In this document: positions 52,965-61,417 of the stretch, in pieces
How the letters are laid out: each line of letters opens with the position of its first letter
Numbering within the stretch: position 1 is the first letter of the stretch
Source of the DNA: Companilactobacillus keshanensis
Lineage (GTDB): Bacteria; Bacillota; Bacilli; Lactobacillales; Lactobacillaceae
Assembly (NCBI RefSeq): GCF_003946205.1
Contig: NZ_RHOS01000010.1
Coordinates: 22,076 to 86,075 of the forward strand
Length of the DNA: 64,000 bases
Direction of reading: 5' to 3'
Made by a program: the position numbers and the translations under genes
Notes under the pieces: generated by a model
Databases searched by the model: none
What the model was told of the DNA's origin: nothing
What the model saw: only the letters and a program-made list of their open reading frames with translations

Positions 52965-55907
52965 ATGAGTTATTTGAAGCAAAGGACTAACTTAACTTGG
53001 TCAAAAGTTTTTTCCATTTTATCTATCATTATACTAAGTGGTGTATTTGTAACATCATTTCACTTACTAAGTAATCAAAGTTATATGAATAGTAGTTTTT
53101 GGGGAGTCTGGCTATTTAAAACAGTTACAGTAATTGCAAGTCTCTTTATACCGATTCTGATCGGAATGGATTATAAGAAGAATTCCAAGGTTCCAAACCG
53201 AAGTATTCTCTTTCTTTTGATCCTAGATCTTTTGATTCAGCTGGCTACTCCGATTTTTAGTAATCAGATACTTTCACGTCCGGAAATGTACTTACTCCGT
53301 AGCAGTACTGGTATTTTCTTATCCTATATCGGTATTCTTTTGATAGGACCTTTTATAATAGGTATAATTCAAAAACATTCGATTCAAAAAATAAGACGGA
53401 TTTTAATAATAATCTTTATTATTTTTATAGCTGCCAATATGATACTTGGTCAAGATATTATGGGATTCAGTCATGGTCAAAATCTTATCTGGTACCTTTA
53501 CCTATTTGTTATAGGTTATTGGATCAGAAATGAAAACTGGTCAAACTTTTCTAAGTTAAAATTATCATTATTTTGGTTACTTTCTTTGGTTGGTTCATTT
53601 ATTTCTTCTTGGCTAACTACCAATAAGGTAAATTACGATCCTCATCACGGTATGACATTAACATCACACTATTTGGGAAGCATTATCAGTAGCCAACCTT
53701 TATTCTTAGTCACAGCAATTTTAAGTTTAATTATTTTAAATAAAATATTAAAGCAAACCGTTTACTTGAAAGTTTCCAATCTCTTCACTTTTGGCTTGGT
53801 TTTGATTTTTGCCAACAATCCTAAGCTAATGATCTTTAGTTTATCTTGGATGCAAGACTTCATTAGTAATACTCCAGCATTTCTCAGTCTACTTGTAATT
53901 ATTATTTTGGCGGCTGTAATTGTCCTACTCGTTCAATTTATTTATGCCCGCTTAATTATTTTCAATAATAATTTTCAACCATTTAAAAATTTCAGCTTTG
54001 ACTTAACACATGCCAATAAATACTTAAAACGTATTGCTAAAGCTTGGCATTTCTGGTTATTACTCGGTTTATCGTGGTTATTAACCGTTATATCGATGAG
54101 TAAATTATGGAATTGGGATATCAATATGACCCAATGGGTCGTTATTCATCGTGAACCGATCATCTTTATAAATGTTTTTATTCTCCTAACAATTTTTGGT
54201 ATCTTCTGGTCAATTTTGAATCGTTACTGGTACTCATTGATCATCACAATGACGGCCTATGCTATCTGGTTGATTGCCACATTTATCAAAATTGACTTTA
54301 GAGCTGAGCCAATTTTGCCATCAGATATGTCAATGGTCACTTCCATGTCAGAATTATTGAATATGGTCTCTCCTGCATTAATTGTCGGTGCAATTATCGG
54401 AATAATTGTTTTAGCTATTCTGGCAATTATTATTCAACATAAAGATAGAAATAAGATCCATCTGGGACTCAAAATGCGTGCTCTGATTCTGGTACTTGCA
54501 CTACTTTCATTAGGTAGCTTTTTCACCGCCAATCATCCCAAAACTCCTATCGCTCTATTATTGGAAGATATCGAGGATAATCCATATTTCTACGCTCAAT
54601 TACGTGGTGCTAAATTAAACGGTACCCTGTTACAATTCGCTAATAATTTAGATGTTACCATTATGCAAAAACCTGATGGCTATTCTAAAGAGAAGATGGC
54701 TCAACTTTCTAAAAAATATCAAAATGTCGCTAACAATCTCAATAAAACTCGTAACAATAGCGATATGAGTAAACAAACAGTTATCTTTAATCTCAGTGAG
54801 AGCTTCTCTGATCCTGCTCGAGTTCCTAATTTGACTCTTCACGGTAATCCAATTCCATTTATTCATCAGATGAAACAAAGTACCGCTGCAGGGGAAATGC
54901 TGACAAGTGGTTACGGTGGTGGTACAGCCAATATTGAATATCAAACTTTGACTGGACTTGCCATTAATAACTTCTCACCAACCCTGCCAACACCTTATTC
55001 TCAACTAGTACCTTATCAAAAAGTAGCGCCCGCTTTTACCGACTTATTCGATTACAAAACAGGTATTCATCCCTTCTCTGCTAATCTATACAGCCGTAAA
55101 CAAGTTTATAAGAAATTTGGCTTTAATAAATTTTATCATCTAGTAGATGGTGATAAATTAACTTATACCGATAAAATCGAGAAGAGTCCTTATATTTCAG
55201 ATGAATCGGCTTATAAACAAACATTAAAGGTTATGAAGGATCACCAAGGTGGACAATTTATCAACTTGGTAACTATGCAAAACCACATGCCTTTTGATGA
55301 TTATTATAAGAACAATGACTATTCTGTCAGCGGTACTGCTTATACAAATAACAGCCACAAACAACAGATCGAAAACTATACACAGGGTATTCACTACACC
55401 GATGTAGCTCTAAAACAATTCATTGAAGAAATTGATAAAATGGATCGTCCAATAACCTTTATCTGGTATGGTGATCACTTGCCTGGTCTATATAACGGTG
55501 ATTCGATGCAGAAATATGGTTTGCAGCTACATGAAACTGATTATTTTGTTTATAGTAATAAATATAGTCGCCAACAAAATTCTAGTTTACCTAAAACAAA
55601 AATTGTCAGCCCTAATAATTTTGCGGCGATGGCGCTTTATAAAATGAATATGAAAGTTTCTCCGTATTATGCTTTGCAGACAAAGGTTTATACCGACCTG
55701 CCAGCGATGACTTTGGATTCATTCAACTCTGCCAAAAATAATAGTGTTAACTCAAGTTCAGAGTATGTAGATAACAATGGCAAGTTGGTTACCCACTTAA
55801 ACAAGCATCAAAAAGAGATCATGCACGATTATAAATTGATCCAATATGACATCACAGCTGGTAAACAATATTCCTTAAAGAATGGTCTGATGAAAACTCC
55901 TAAATAG
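52965..55907 (+). CDS. LTA synthase family sulfatase-fold membrane protein
   Basis: The 980-residue protein is larger than classic LtaS (about 650). The N-terminal half has some 12 hydrophobic segments, with two blocks (about 15-315 and 360-510). The C-terminal catalytic domain has ESFSDP, the nucleophile Thr in YGGGTANIEYQTLTGL (T654), FINLVTMQNHMPFD and WYGDHLPGLYNGD. Such enzymes transfer glycerol phosphate or other phospho-groups onto wall polymers outside the cell. GGGGGAAG lies 11 bases before ATG. The long N-terminal extension suggests a modified substrate or a fused channel domain. Confidence 0.9.
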   Translation: MSYLKQRTNLTWSKVFSILSIIILSGVFVTSFHLLSNQSYMNSSFWGVWLFKTVTVIASLFIPILIGMDYKKNSKVPNRSILFLLILDLLIQLATPIFSNQILSRPEMYLLRSSTGIFLSYIGILLIGPFIIGIIQKHSIQKIRRILIIIFIIFIAANMILGQDIMGFSHGQNLIWYLYLFVIGYWIRNENWSNFSKLKLSLFWLLSLVGSFISSWLTTNKVNYDPHHGMTLTSHYLGSIISSQPLFLVTAILSLIILNKILKQTVYLKVSNLFTFGLVLIFANNPKLMIFSLSWMQDFISNTPAFLSLLVIIILAAVIVLLVQFIYARLIIFNNNFQPFKNFSFDLTHANKYLKRIAKAWHFWLLLGLSWLLTVISMSKLWNWDINMTQWVVIHREPIIFINVFILLTIFGIFWSILNRYWYSLIITMTAYAIWLIATFIKIDFRAEPILPSDMSMVTSMSELLNMVSPALIVGAIIGIIVLAILAIIIQHKDRNKIHLGLKMRALILVLALLSLGSFFTANHPKTPIALLLEDIEDNPYFYAQLRGAKLNGTLLQFANNLDVTIMQKPDGYSKEKMAQLSKKYQNVANNLNKTRNNSDMSKQTVIFNLSESFSDPARVPNLTLHGNPIPFIHQMKQSTAAGEMLTSGYGGGTANIEYQTLTGLAINNFSPTLPTPYSQLVPYQKVAPAFTDLFDYKTGIHPFSANLYSRKQVYKKFGFNKFYHLVDGDKLTYTDKIEKSPYISDESAYKQTLKVMKDHQGGQFINLVTMQNHMPFDDYYKNNDYSVSGTAYTNNSHKQQIENYTQGIHYTDVALKQFIEEIDKMDRPITFIWYGDHLPGLYNGDSMQKYGLQLHETDYFVYSNKYSRQQNSSLPKTKIVSPNNFAAMALYKMNMKVSPYYALQTKVYTDLPAMTLDSFNSAKNNSVNSSSEYVDNNGKLVTHLNKHQKEIMHDYKLIQYDITAGKQYSLKNGLMKTPK

Positions 55908-55962
55908 AATTTTATAAATCTAATTATTTGTCATTAAAAAAACACAATGCTATATTTGTCTT

Positions 55963-56120
55963 GTTGGTATGGATAAAAATACTTAGTCCTTTTGAAACGG
56001 ATTCACTCCTATTTTGGAACTTTATTTTTAACCTTGCTGGCCATACCAATACTAATAGATTAAAGTCCATTTCCCGATGAACCTTTAATCCTCAAAACAT
56101 CACATATGTGGTGTTTTTTT
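55963..56120 (+). other. Structured intergenic region ending in a terminator
   Basis: TTGGTATGG (55964-55972) pairs with CCATACCAA (56041-56049), enclosing further AT-rich pairs; ATTAAAG (56059-56065) pairs with CTTTAAT (56083-56089); and AACATCACATATGTGGTGTT (56096-56115) followed by a T-run terminates. The 88-base rod-like first hairpin is unlike plain terminators. It could be a 3' end of the LTA-synthase gene, an sRNA, or a leader of the small gene at 56150. Confidence 0.5.
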
Positions 56121-56149
56121 AGTTATACTAGAGTAAACGGGAGAAAAAT

Positions 56150-56332
56150 ATGGTAAAAGAAAAACGTTTTACAGTAGAAAGCCCTAAAACTAAAGGTGGA
56201 ATGGTCCAAATTATTACCGACACAGAAACTGGAGTTCAATACATACTAGGTATGTATCCAGGAATGGGCTCTGGCATGACAGTTTTAGTCGATAAAGATG
56301 GTAAACCTTTAATTAATAAGGATTACTATTAA
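56150..56332 (+). CDS. DUF6440-like small protein
   Basis: The 60-residue protein (FTVESPKTKGGMVQIITDTETGVQYILGMYPGMGSGMTVLVDKDGKP) has the layout of DUF6440, with the GVQYL and DKDGKP ends. Function unknown. GGGAG precedes ATG. No membrane segment. Confidence 0.7.
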   Translation: MVKEKRFTVESPKTKGGMVQIITDTETGVQYILGMYPGMGSGMTVLVDKDGKPLINKDYY

Positions 56333-56405
56333 TAATATTTTTGGTTACTTTCACAATCAAATATGCTAAGTTGAAAATGGATACAAAAATTTTGGGGGAT
56401 CATTA

Positions 56406-57098
56406 ATGAAACTTTGGCATAAAGTAACTTTGATAACATTAGGTATTTTAATATTGATCGGCCTATGTTTGGCCATTTGGAACAGCTATCGTGAGGTCAT
56501 TGAAACATTTGTTGCTTATGCTTTTAACCGCCAAACCCTAATAAATTTATTGCGGCATCAAGGTAAACACAACGTAATTTTATTTATAGCAGTAATAGCC
56601 ATCGGTTCGGCTATCCCCGGAATGCCAATTGCGGCGGTAGCAGTATTGACAGGTGTTTGTTTCGGTAATTGGCCCGGAGTCCTTATCAACATTGTTGGTA
56701 TTTTCTTAGGAAATCTATTAGCCATTTATATCCTTGGCAAATTCCCCCACAAGATCAAACCAAGTAAATTTCGTCCAATAGCCGACCATTTGAAAAATAT
56801 GAATCATCCTCGATTAGGATTAAGTATCGGATATGCGGTTCCCATGTTGCCAACCTTATTAGTAAACTATGCCGCCATTGAAATGCATATGTCATTACGA
56901 AATAAAGCTCTATGCATTTTTATAGGCTCAGTTCCAGTCTCATTTTTATATGCTTTCGGTGGTAATGCTCTACTTTTAGGAAATACAAAAACCGTTGTAA
57001 TCACCTTAGTTTTGATCGTATTATTATTCGGTCTATATGAAATCATTCGCCGTGATCAAAGGATTATTAAATCGAAACTTCAAGAAAATGCAGAATAG
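56406..57098 (+). CDS. TVP38/TMEM64 (DedA-like SNARE-associated) membrane protein
   Basis: The 230-residue protein has six helices and the DedA/TVP38 features AIGSAIPGMPIAAVAVLTGVCFGNWPGVLINIVGIFLGNLLAIYILG and a following GLSIGYAVPMLPTLLVNYAA. Relatives act in lipid or membrane homeostasis. GGGGG precedes ATG. Confidence 0.88.
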   Translation: MKLWHKVTLITLGILILIGLCLAIWNSYREVIETFVAYAFNRQTLINLLRHQGKHNVILFIAVIAIGSAIPGMPIAAVAVLTGVCFGNWPGVLINIVGIFLGNLLAIYILGKFPHKIKPSKFRPIADHLKNMNHPRLGLSIGYAVPMLPTLLVNYAAIEMHMSLRNKALCIFIGSVPVSFLYAFGGNALLLGNTKTVVITLVLIVLLFGLYEIIRRDQRIIKSKLQENAE

Positions 57099-57128
57099 CT
57101 TTTCATCGATAGATGAAAGGCTTTTTTT
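57097..57128 (+). terminator. Terminator of TVP38 gene
   Basis: AGCTTTTCATC and GATGAAAGGCT, then a T-run. The stem overlaps the stop region. Confidence 0.85.
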
Positions 57129-57136
57129 ATCGCTAC

Positions 57137-57175
57137 AAAAAAGCTATATTCCAGAATAATTCTGAAATATAGCTT
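57137..57175 (-). terminator. Terminator of queT
   Basis: AAGCTATATT (57141-57150) pairs with AATATAGCTT (57166-57175), plus CCAGAAT/ATTCTG inside; six T follow on the minus strand. Confidence 0.85.
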
Positions 57176-57197
57176 AAACGGCCTCGAGATAAAGAGC

Positions 57198-57701
57198 CTA
57201 ACGACTCAAATCAAATCTCTTGCCCAACGCATAAATAATCAAACCACCAATCGCCATAGATAACAGTTCTCCGATTCCGATCGTAAACCAGCTGATCCAA
57301 AATGGAGTTTTAAACACAAAGTACAGTTGTCCAGCGACTGTAAACATCGAAAATGCAAATATAATTCCCGTAATTATAAATTTAAGGCGCATATCCTTAG
57401 TCATTTTAGTAATCCATAAAACAAAGAACAAGACTAACAATGTAGCAATCGTTCCGACCGGTACATCCAATGTCCAAGTTGGTGACATGAAGTTAGATAA
57501 AAAGACACCTAGAGTAACTCCCCAAATATATCGTTTGTTAAACAACACTAAGTAGTTGAACATTTCCGAAAATCGGATCTGTACCACTCCAAAACTTAAT
57601 GGAGTAAAAACCACTGTCATCGCTACATATAATGCAGCAACAACCGCCGTACTAACAATATCTTGGATCGAAATTCCTGATGTCTTAGAAAAGTTTTTCA
57701 T
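57198..57701 (-). CDS. queT: Queuosine-precursor transporter QueT
   Basis: ATG at 57701 follows AAAGGGGAAC, which is itself part of the riboswitch; the frame to 57749 is rejected. The 167-residue ECF S-component has SIQDIVSTAVVAALYVAMTVVFTPLSFGVVQIRFSEMFNYLVLF, typical of QueT. It takes up preQ1 or queuine with an ECF energising module encoded elsewhere. A preQ1-II riboswitch is directly upstream. Confidence 0.93.
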   Translation of the reverse strand: MKNFSKTSGISIQDIVSTAVVAALYVAMTVVFTPLSFGVVQIRFSEMFNYLVLFNKRYIWGVTLGVFLSNFMSPTWTLDVPVGTIATLLVLFFVLWITKMTKDMRLKFIITGIIFAFSMFTVAGQLYFVFKTPFWISWFTIGIGELLSMAIGGLIIYALGKRFDLSR

Positions 57702-57707
57702 TATTGT

Positions 57708-57770
57708 TCCCCTTTGTAACCATATTTGGTTAGTAATAACTACGACCAAAGGTAGATTAAGTGTCGTAGT
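57708..57770 (-). promoter_or_regulatory. queT: preQ1-II riboswitch-like leader
   Basis: On the minus strand CTACGAC (57769-57763) pairs with GTCGTAG (57746-57740), the 16-base loop carrying CCTTTG; then AACCA-AATA-TGGTT (57731-57718) forms a second hairpin; then CAAAGG (57716-57711), the ribosome binding site, can pair with the loop's CCTTTG to make a pseudoknot. This is the preQ1-II (COG4708) topology, and the downstream gene is QueT. Bound preQ1 would hide the ribosome site. Confidence 0.88.
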
Positions 57771-57786
57771 GAATTCTTATTTAGTT

Positions 57787-58512
57787 TTACCTGGCAGTCC
57801 AACCGCCATCGATCGGTACTACACTTCCATGAATATAATCAGATCTATCACTAGCTAAAAACAAAGTTAATTCGGCTACTTCTTCAGGTTTTGCCCATCT
57901 TTTAGCAGGGGTCTGTTCAGCCACCCATTTTGCCATTTTACCATCACCAGCGAAATCGGCCGCATTCATCGGTGTATTAATTGCTCCGGGGGCAATACAA
58001 TTGGCCCTAATACCACGTGATGCATAATCAATATCGAGTTGCTTTGTCATTCCAATAATTGCATGTTTAGAGGCAGTGTAAGCAACACCACCTCCGTCTG
58101 CAACTAATCCAGCAATCGATGCCATATTAACAAAAATACCCTTATCCTGTTTAAGCATCATTGGTAAGGCTTTTTTTATGATCATAAATTGGCTGGTTAA
58201 GTTAACATTCAAGATATTTTGCCATTGATCCAAACTAGTTTCAGTGACTGGACTGTAACCATCCAAAATTCCGGCAGTATTGCAGACAATATCGATTCGA
58301 TCGTATTTAGTTTTGATTTTAGTAAACAGTTCCTCAATAAAATCAGCCTGACTGACATCCCCTTTAAACGTTTCAATGTTCATTGGAATATCATTCTTAT
58401 CAACCGAGATCACAGTTGCACCATTGTCTTTAAATAATTTGACCTGAGCCAAACCTATTCCGGATGCTGCACCAGTAACAAGAACCACTTTATCAGTAAA
58501 ATCTTCCGCCAT
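57787..58512 (-). CDS. Short-chain dehydrogenase/reductase
   Basis: The 241-residue oxidoreductase has VTGAASGIGLAQVKLF, NTAG, catalytic Ser-Tyr-Lys in NMASIAGLVADGGGVAYTASKHA, and C-terminal PIDGGW. Its start shares bases with the DUF2829 stop (TAATG), so the two are translationally coupled. Substrate unknown. Confidence 0.93.
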   Translation of the reverse strand: MAEDFTDKVVLVTGAASGIGLAQVKLFKDNGATVISVDKNDIPMNIETFKGDVSQADFIEELFTKIKTKYDRIDIVCNTAGILDGYSPVTETSLDQWQNILNVNLTSQFMIIKKALPMMLKQDKGIFVNMASIAGLVADGGGVAYTASKHAIIGMTKQLDIDYASRGIRANCIAPGAINTPMNAADFAGDGKMAKWVAEQTPAKRWAKPEEVAELTLFLASDRSDYIHGSVVPIDGGWTAR

Positions 58513-58733
58513 TATTTAACGAGTTCCCAGTCATCTGCCAAAATATCACAGTCTGTTGGTGACCACATACTATAAGCTTCATCTTCAGTTTTGATCAAAA
58601 AGTATGGATTCAAAACATCGCCTTCAAATTTGCCCTCTTGTTGTAAGATAACAAATAATTCAGTACCTTCCCAACCAGTACGAATGGCCTTTTCACCATT
58701 TTTAATATTAGGTAAAATCTTTTCAAATGTCAT
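58512..58733 (-). CDS. DUF2829 family protein
   Basis: The 73-residue protein (LPNIKNGEKAIRTGWEGTELFVILQQEG, SMWSPTDCDILADDWELV) matches DUF2829, often found in phages and bacteria, function unknown. It is first in the SDR operon. Confidence 0.85.
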   Translation of the reverse strand: MTFEKILPNIKNGEKAIRTGWEGTELFVILQQEGKFEGDVLNPYFLIKTEDEAYSMWSPTDCDILADDWELVK

Positions 58734-58797
58734 TAGTCTCCTCTTTCCTATATGCTATTGGTATTTTATCATACTCAAAATATCTTTAAAAAAATGA

Positions 58798-58853
58798 TTG
58801 ACAGTAAGTCAAATCATGCTATACTAATTTTTGAAAGGTGAGTAACTACTCAC
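58798..58853 (+). promoter_or_regulatory. Promoter and palindromic operator of ABC-TetR operon
   Basis: TTGACA (58798-58803), 16 bases, TATACT (58820-58825) with an extended -10 TGC. GTGAGTA-AC-TACTCAC (58838-58853) just downstream is a likely site for the operon's own TetR protein. Confidence 0.82.
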
Positions 58854-58873
58854 TTACTAAAGGAGGAATTTTT

Positions 58874-59596
58874 ATGGCAGATTCAATCATCTCCCTAAAA
58901 CATTTAGTAAAGAAATTCGGTAACCAGACGGTTTTAAAAGATATCAATTTTGACGTTCACACTAGTGAAATTGTTGGACTGATCGGACCATCAGGTGCTG
59001 GTAAGTCAACTGTTATCAAAACTGCATTGGGAATGGAACTAGCAGATGGTGGTTCAGCAAAGGTCTTTAACAAGACGATGCCTAACCGTGAACTACTAGC
59101 GGACATTGGTTATATGGCTCAAACTGATGCCTTATACGATGACCTATCGGGGAAAGAAAATCTGAAATTCTTTGCGGATATGAAGGGACTATCAAAACAA
59201 GAAACAGCTAAAGAAATTGATCATGTTGCTAAGGTTGTTGATTTAACCGACGATCTAAATAAAAGAGTAAGCGGATATTCCGGTGGTATGATGCGTCGTC
59301 TATCATTAGCAATAGCACTTCTGGGTAAACCCAAACTATTGATTTTAGACGAACCAACCGTTGGTATTGATCCAGCTTTACGTAGACAAATTTGGAAAGA
59401 ACTCAAACATACCCGCGATGAAGGCAGAGGTATATTAATTACAACTCACGTCATGGATGAAGCAGAATTAACCGACAAAGTGGCCCTATTACTTGATGGA
59501 AAAGTAATGGCTTTTGATAAACCAGATGTTCTCAAAATGCAATACGATGTGGATTCTATCGAAGATGTATTCTTAAAGGCGGAAGGTGTTTTATAA
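58874..59596 (+). CDS. ABC transporter ATPase
   Basis: Start 58874 follows AGGAGG. The 240-residue protein has Walker A GPSGAGKST, signature SGYSGGMMRRLSLA, Walker B LILDEPTVGID and the H-loop ITTHVMDEAEL. It powers the adjoining ABC-2 permease; their genes overlap by one base. Export of a toxic compound is likely. Confidence 0.95.
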   Translation: MADSIISLKHLVKKFGNQTVLKDINFDVHTSEIVGLIGPSGAGKSTVIKTALGMELADGGSAKVFNKTMPNRELLADIGYMAQTDALYDDLSGKENLKFFADMKGLSKQETAKEIDHVAKVVDLTDDLNKRVSGYSGGMMRRLSLAIALLGKPKLLILDEPTVGIDPALRRQIWKELKHTRDEGRGILITTHVMDEAELTDKVALLLDGKVMAFDKPDVLKMQYDVDSIEDVFLKAEGVL

Positions 59597-60729
59597 TGCG
59601 AATAATTTCAATTATGAACAGAGTTCTAAAGGAACTCTTCAGAGATAAAAGAACTTTAGCACTTATGTTTTTAGCTCCAGTTTTAATATTATTACTTATG
59701 AGTTTTATTTTTAATTCAAATTCATCAACTAATGTTGATATAGCTACCGTATCAATGCCATCAAGCATTAGCAAAAATCTTGATCAAACAAAACATGTTA
59801 ATGTAACTAAGTACAGTACTAAAAAGGCAGCCAACAAGGCCTTAAAAGATGATAAAGTTGACGCTATTATTCAGCAAAAGGGTAATGATTATGATTTAAC
59901 ATACGCTAATACAGATTCAACTAAAACGGCCGCCGTTAAAATGGCTTTCAAAAATTCTATGACAACAACGACCATATCAACTCTTAAATCTAAATTAACC
60001 GTTGCTTCAACTGCTTTGGCTAAGGTACAGAGCCAGATGCCCACTGCAACAACAAGTACAGCTCAAAAAAAACAGGCAAGTACTACGCCTAAAATAACCA
60101 ATCATTATGTTTATGGTGATTCAGATACTGGATTCTTTGATAAGATCCTCCCTATCCTAATGGGATTCTTCGTTTTCTTCTTCGTTTTCCTAATTTCTGG
60201 TATGGCACTATTAAAAGAACGTACAAGTGGAACTCTAGACCGTCTGTTAGCTACACCTGTTAAAAGACAAGATATTGTCTTTGGATACATGGCAAGTTAT
60301 GGTATTCTAGCTGTTATTCAGACTATAATTATTGTTATGGTAACAGTCTGGTTACTTGGCATTCAAGTAGTCGGAAATATCTTTAACGTTATCTTGGTAA
60401 ATCTAATATTAGCTTTAGTGGCTTTGGCCTTTGGTATTCTGGTTTCAACATTTGCCAATTCAGAATTTCAAATGATGCAATTTATTCCTATCTTGGTCAT
60501 TCCACAGGTATTCTTCTCAGGTATCATCCCATTAGATTCTATGGCCGGATGGGTCAGAGATATCTCGTACATCATACCTATTAAATATTCTGGTGACGCT
60601 GCAGCAAGAGTCATCATGCAAGGTGATGGATTAAGCTCCTTAGGATTAGACATTGGTGTATTATTCATCTTCTTGGTTGTTTTGACAATTCTTAACGTAG
60701 TTGGATTAAAACGTTATCGTAAAGTATAA
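59596..60729 (+). CDS. ABC-2 type permease
   Basis: The 377-residue protein has an N-terminal helix (about 16-38), a large external domain, and five C-terminal helices, with LLKERTSGTLDRLLATPVKRQDIVFGYMASYG and FFSGIIPLDSMAGWVRDISYIIPIKY. It starts in the stop of the ATPase gene (TAATG). It forms the exporter with that ATPase. Confidence 0.94.
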   Translation: MRIISIMNRVLKELFRDKRTLALMFLAPVLILLLMSFIFNSNSSTNVDIATVSMPSSISKNLDQTKHVNVTKYSTKKAANKALKDDKVDAIIQQKGNDYDLTYANTDSTKTAAVKMAFKNSMTTTTISTLKSKLTVASTALAKVQSQMPTATTSTAQKKQASTTPKITNHYVYGDSDTGFFDKILPILMGFFVFFFVFLISGMALLKERTSGTLDRLLATPVKRQDIVFGYMASYGILAVIQTIIIVMVTVWLLGIQVVGNIFNVILVNLILALVALAFGILVSTFANSEFQMMQFIPILVIPQVFFSGIIPLDSMAGWVRDISYIIPIKYSGDAAARVIMQGDGLSSLGLDIGVLFIFLVVLTILNVVGLKRYRKV

Positions 60730-60740
60730 AGGAGTCAATT

Positions 60741-61382
60741 ATGGAAGGTAGTATTTTCAAAAGTTATCGTGATTGGTTAGACGAACAAAAAATGCCTAAA
60801 GGCAAAAGGTCTGCCTTATTAGCCGGATTAGAATTATTTGCAAAAAATGGTTATGACGGAACTTCAACAGCTCAAATTGCCGAAACAGCTGGTATCAGTC
60901 AAGCTACCATTTTTAAATATTTTAAAACTAAGTATGATTTGTTAATAGCCATCTTAAGCCCAATTATTGAAAACCTGATACCAGCCTACCGTGATGATTT
61001 CTTTGCAAAGTTTGACGGCTTTAACAATGATCTTCCAGGTCTCATCAGTTTTGTTATTGAGGACCGTTATAATTTCTTAAAAGATAATGCTGATTCCATT
61101 TTAATTCTTCTATCTCAGCTATTGATCAACGAGGATGTTCGTAAGCTATTTGTTAAACTGATCAACGATTCTCAGTCGATTTTTGCTAAGACAGTTTTAA
61201 AGACACTCAAATCTACAAATGCCGTAAAGGATGATTTGGATCCAATGGAAGTTGTACGAACAATCGTTGGACAACTTGCACCTTTCTTTCTTCAAATGCA
61301 TTTCCTCCCCTATACAATTGAAGATGAACAAAAAAGTTTAAAATCGATTGAAAAAATCGTACTAAATATTATCAGCAAATAA
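60741..61382 (+). CDS. TetR-family regulator
   Basis: The 213-residue protein has RSALLAGLELFAKNGYDGTSTAQIAETAGISQATIFKYFKTKYDLLIAI, the TetR helix-turn-helix. It is the third gene of the exporter operon and likely represses it at 58838-58853. AAAGGAG precedes ATG. Confidence 0.93.
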   Translation: MEGSIFKSYRDWLDEQKMPKGKRSALLAGLELFAKNGYDGTSTAQIAETAGISQATIFKYFKTKYDLLIAILSPIIENLIPAYRDDFFAKFDGFNNDLPGLISFVIEDRYNFLKDNADSILILLSQLLINEDVRKLFVKLINDSQSIFAKTVLKTLKSTNAVKDDLDPMEVVRTIVGQLAPFFLQMHFLPYTIEDEQKSLKSIEKIVLNIISK

Positions 61383-61416
61383 AAAATGCGATAACCGCAG
61401 AGGTTATCGCATTTTT
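61382..61416. terminator. Bidirectional terminator
   Basis: AAAAATGCGATAACC and GGTTATCGCATTTTT around GCAGA, 1 base past the TetR stop and next to the asnB stop. Confidence 0.93.
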
Positions 61417-61417
61417 G

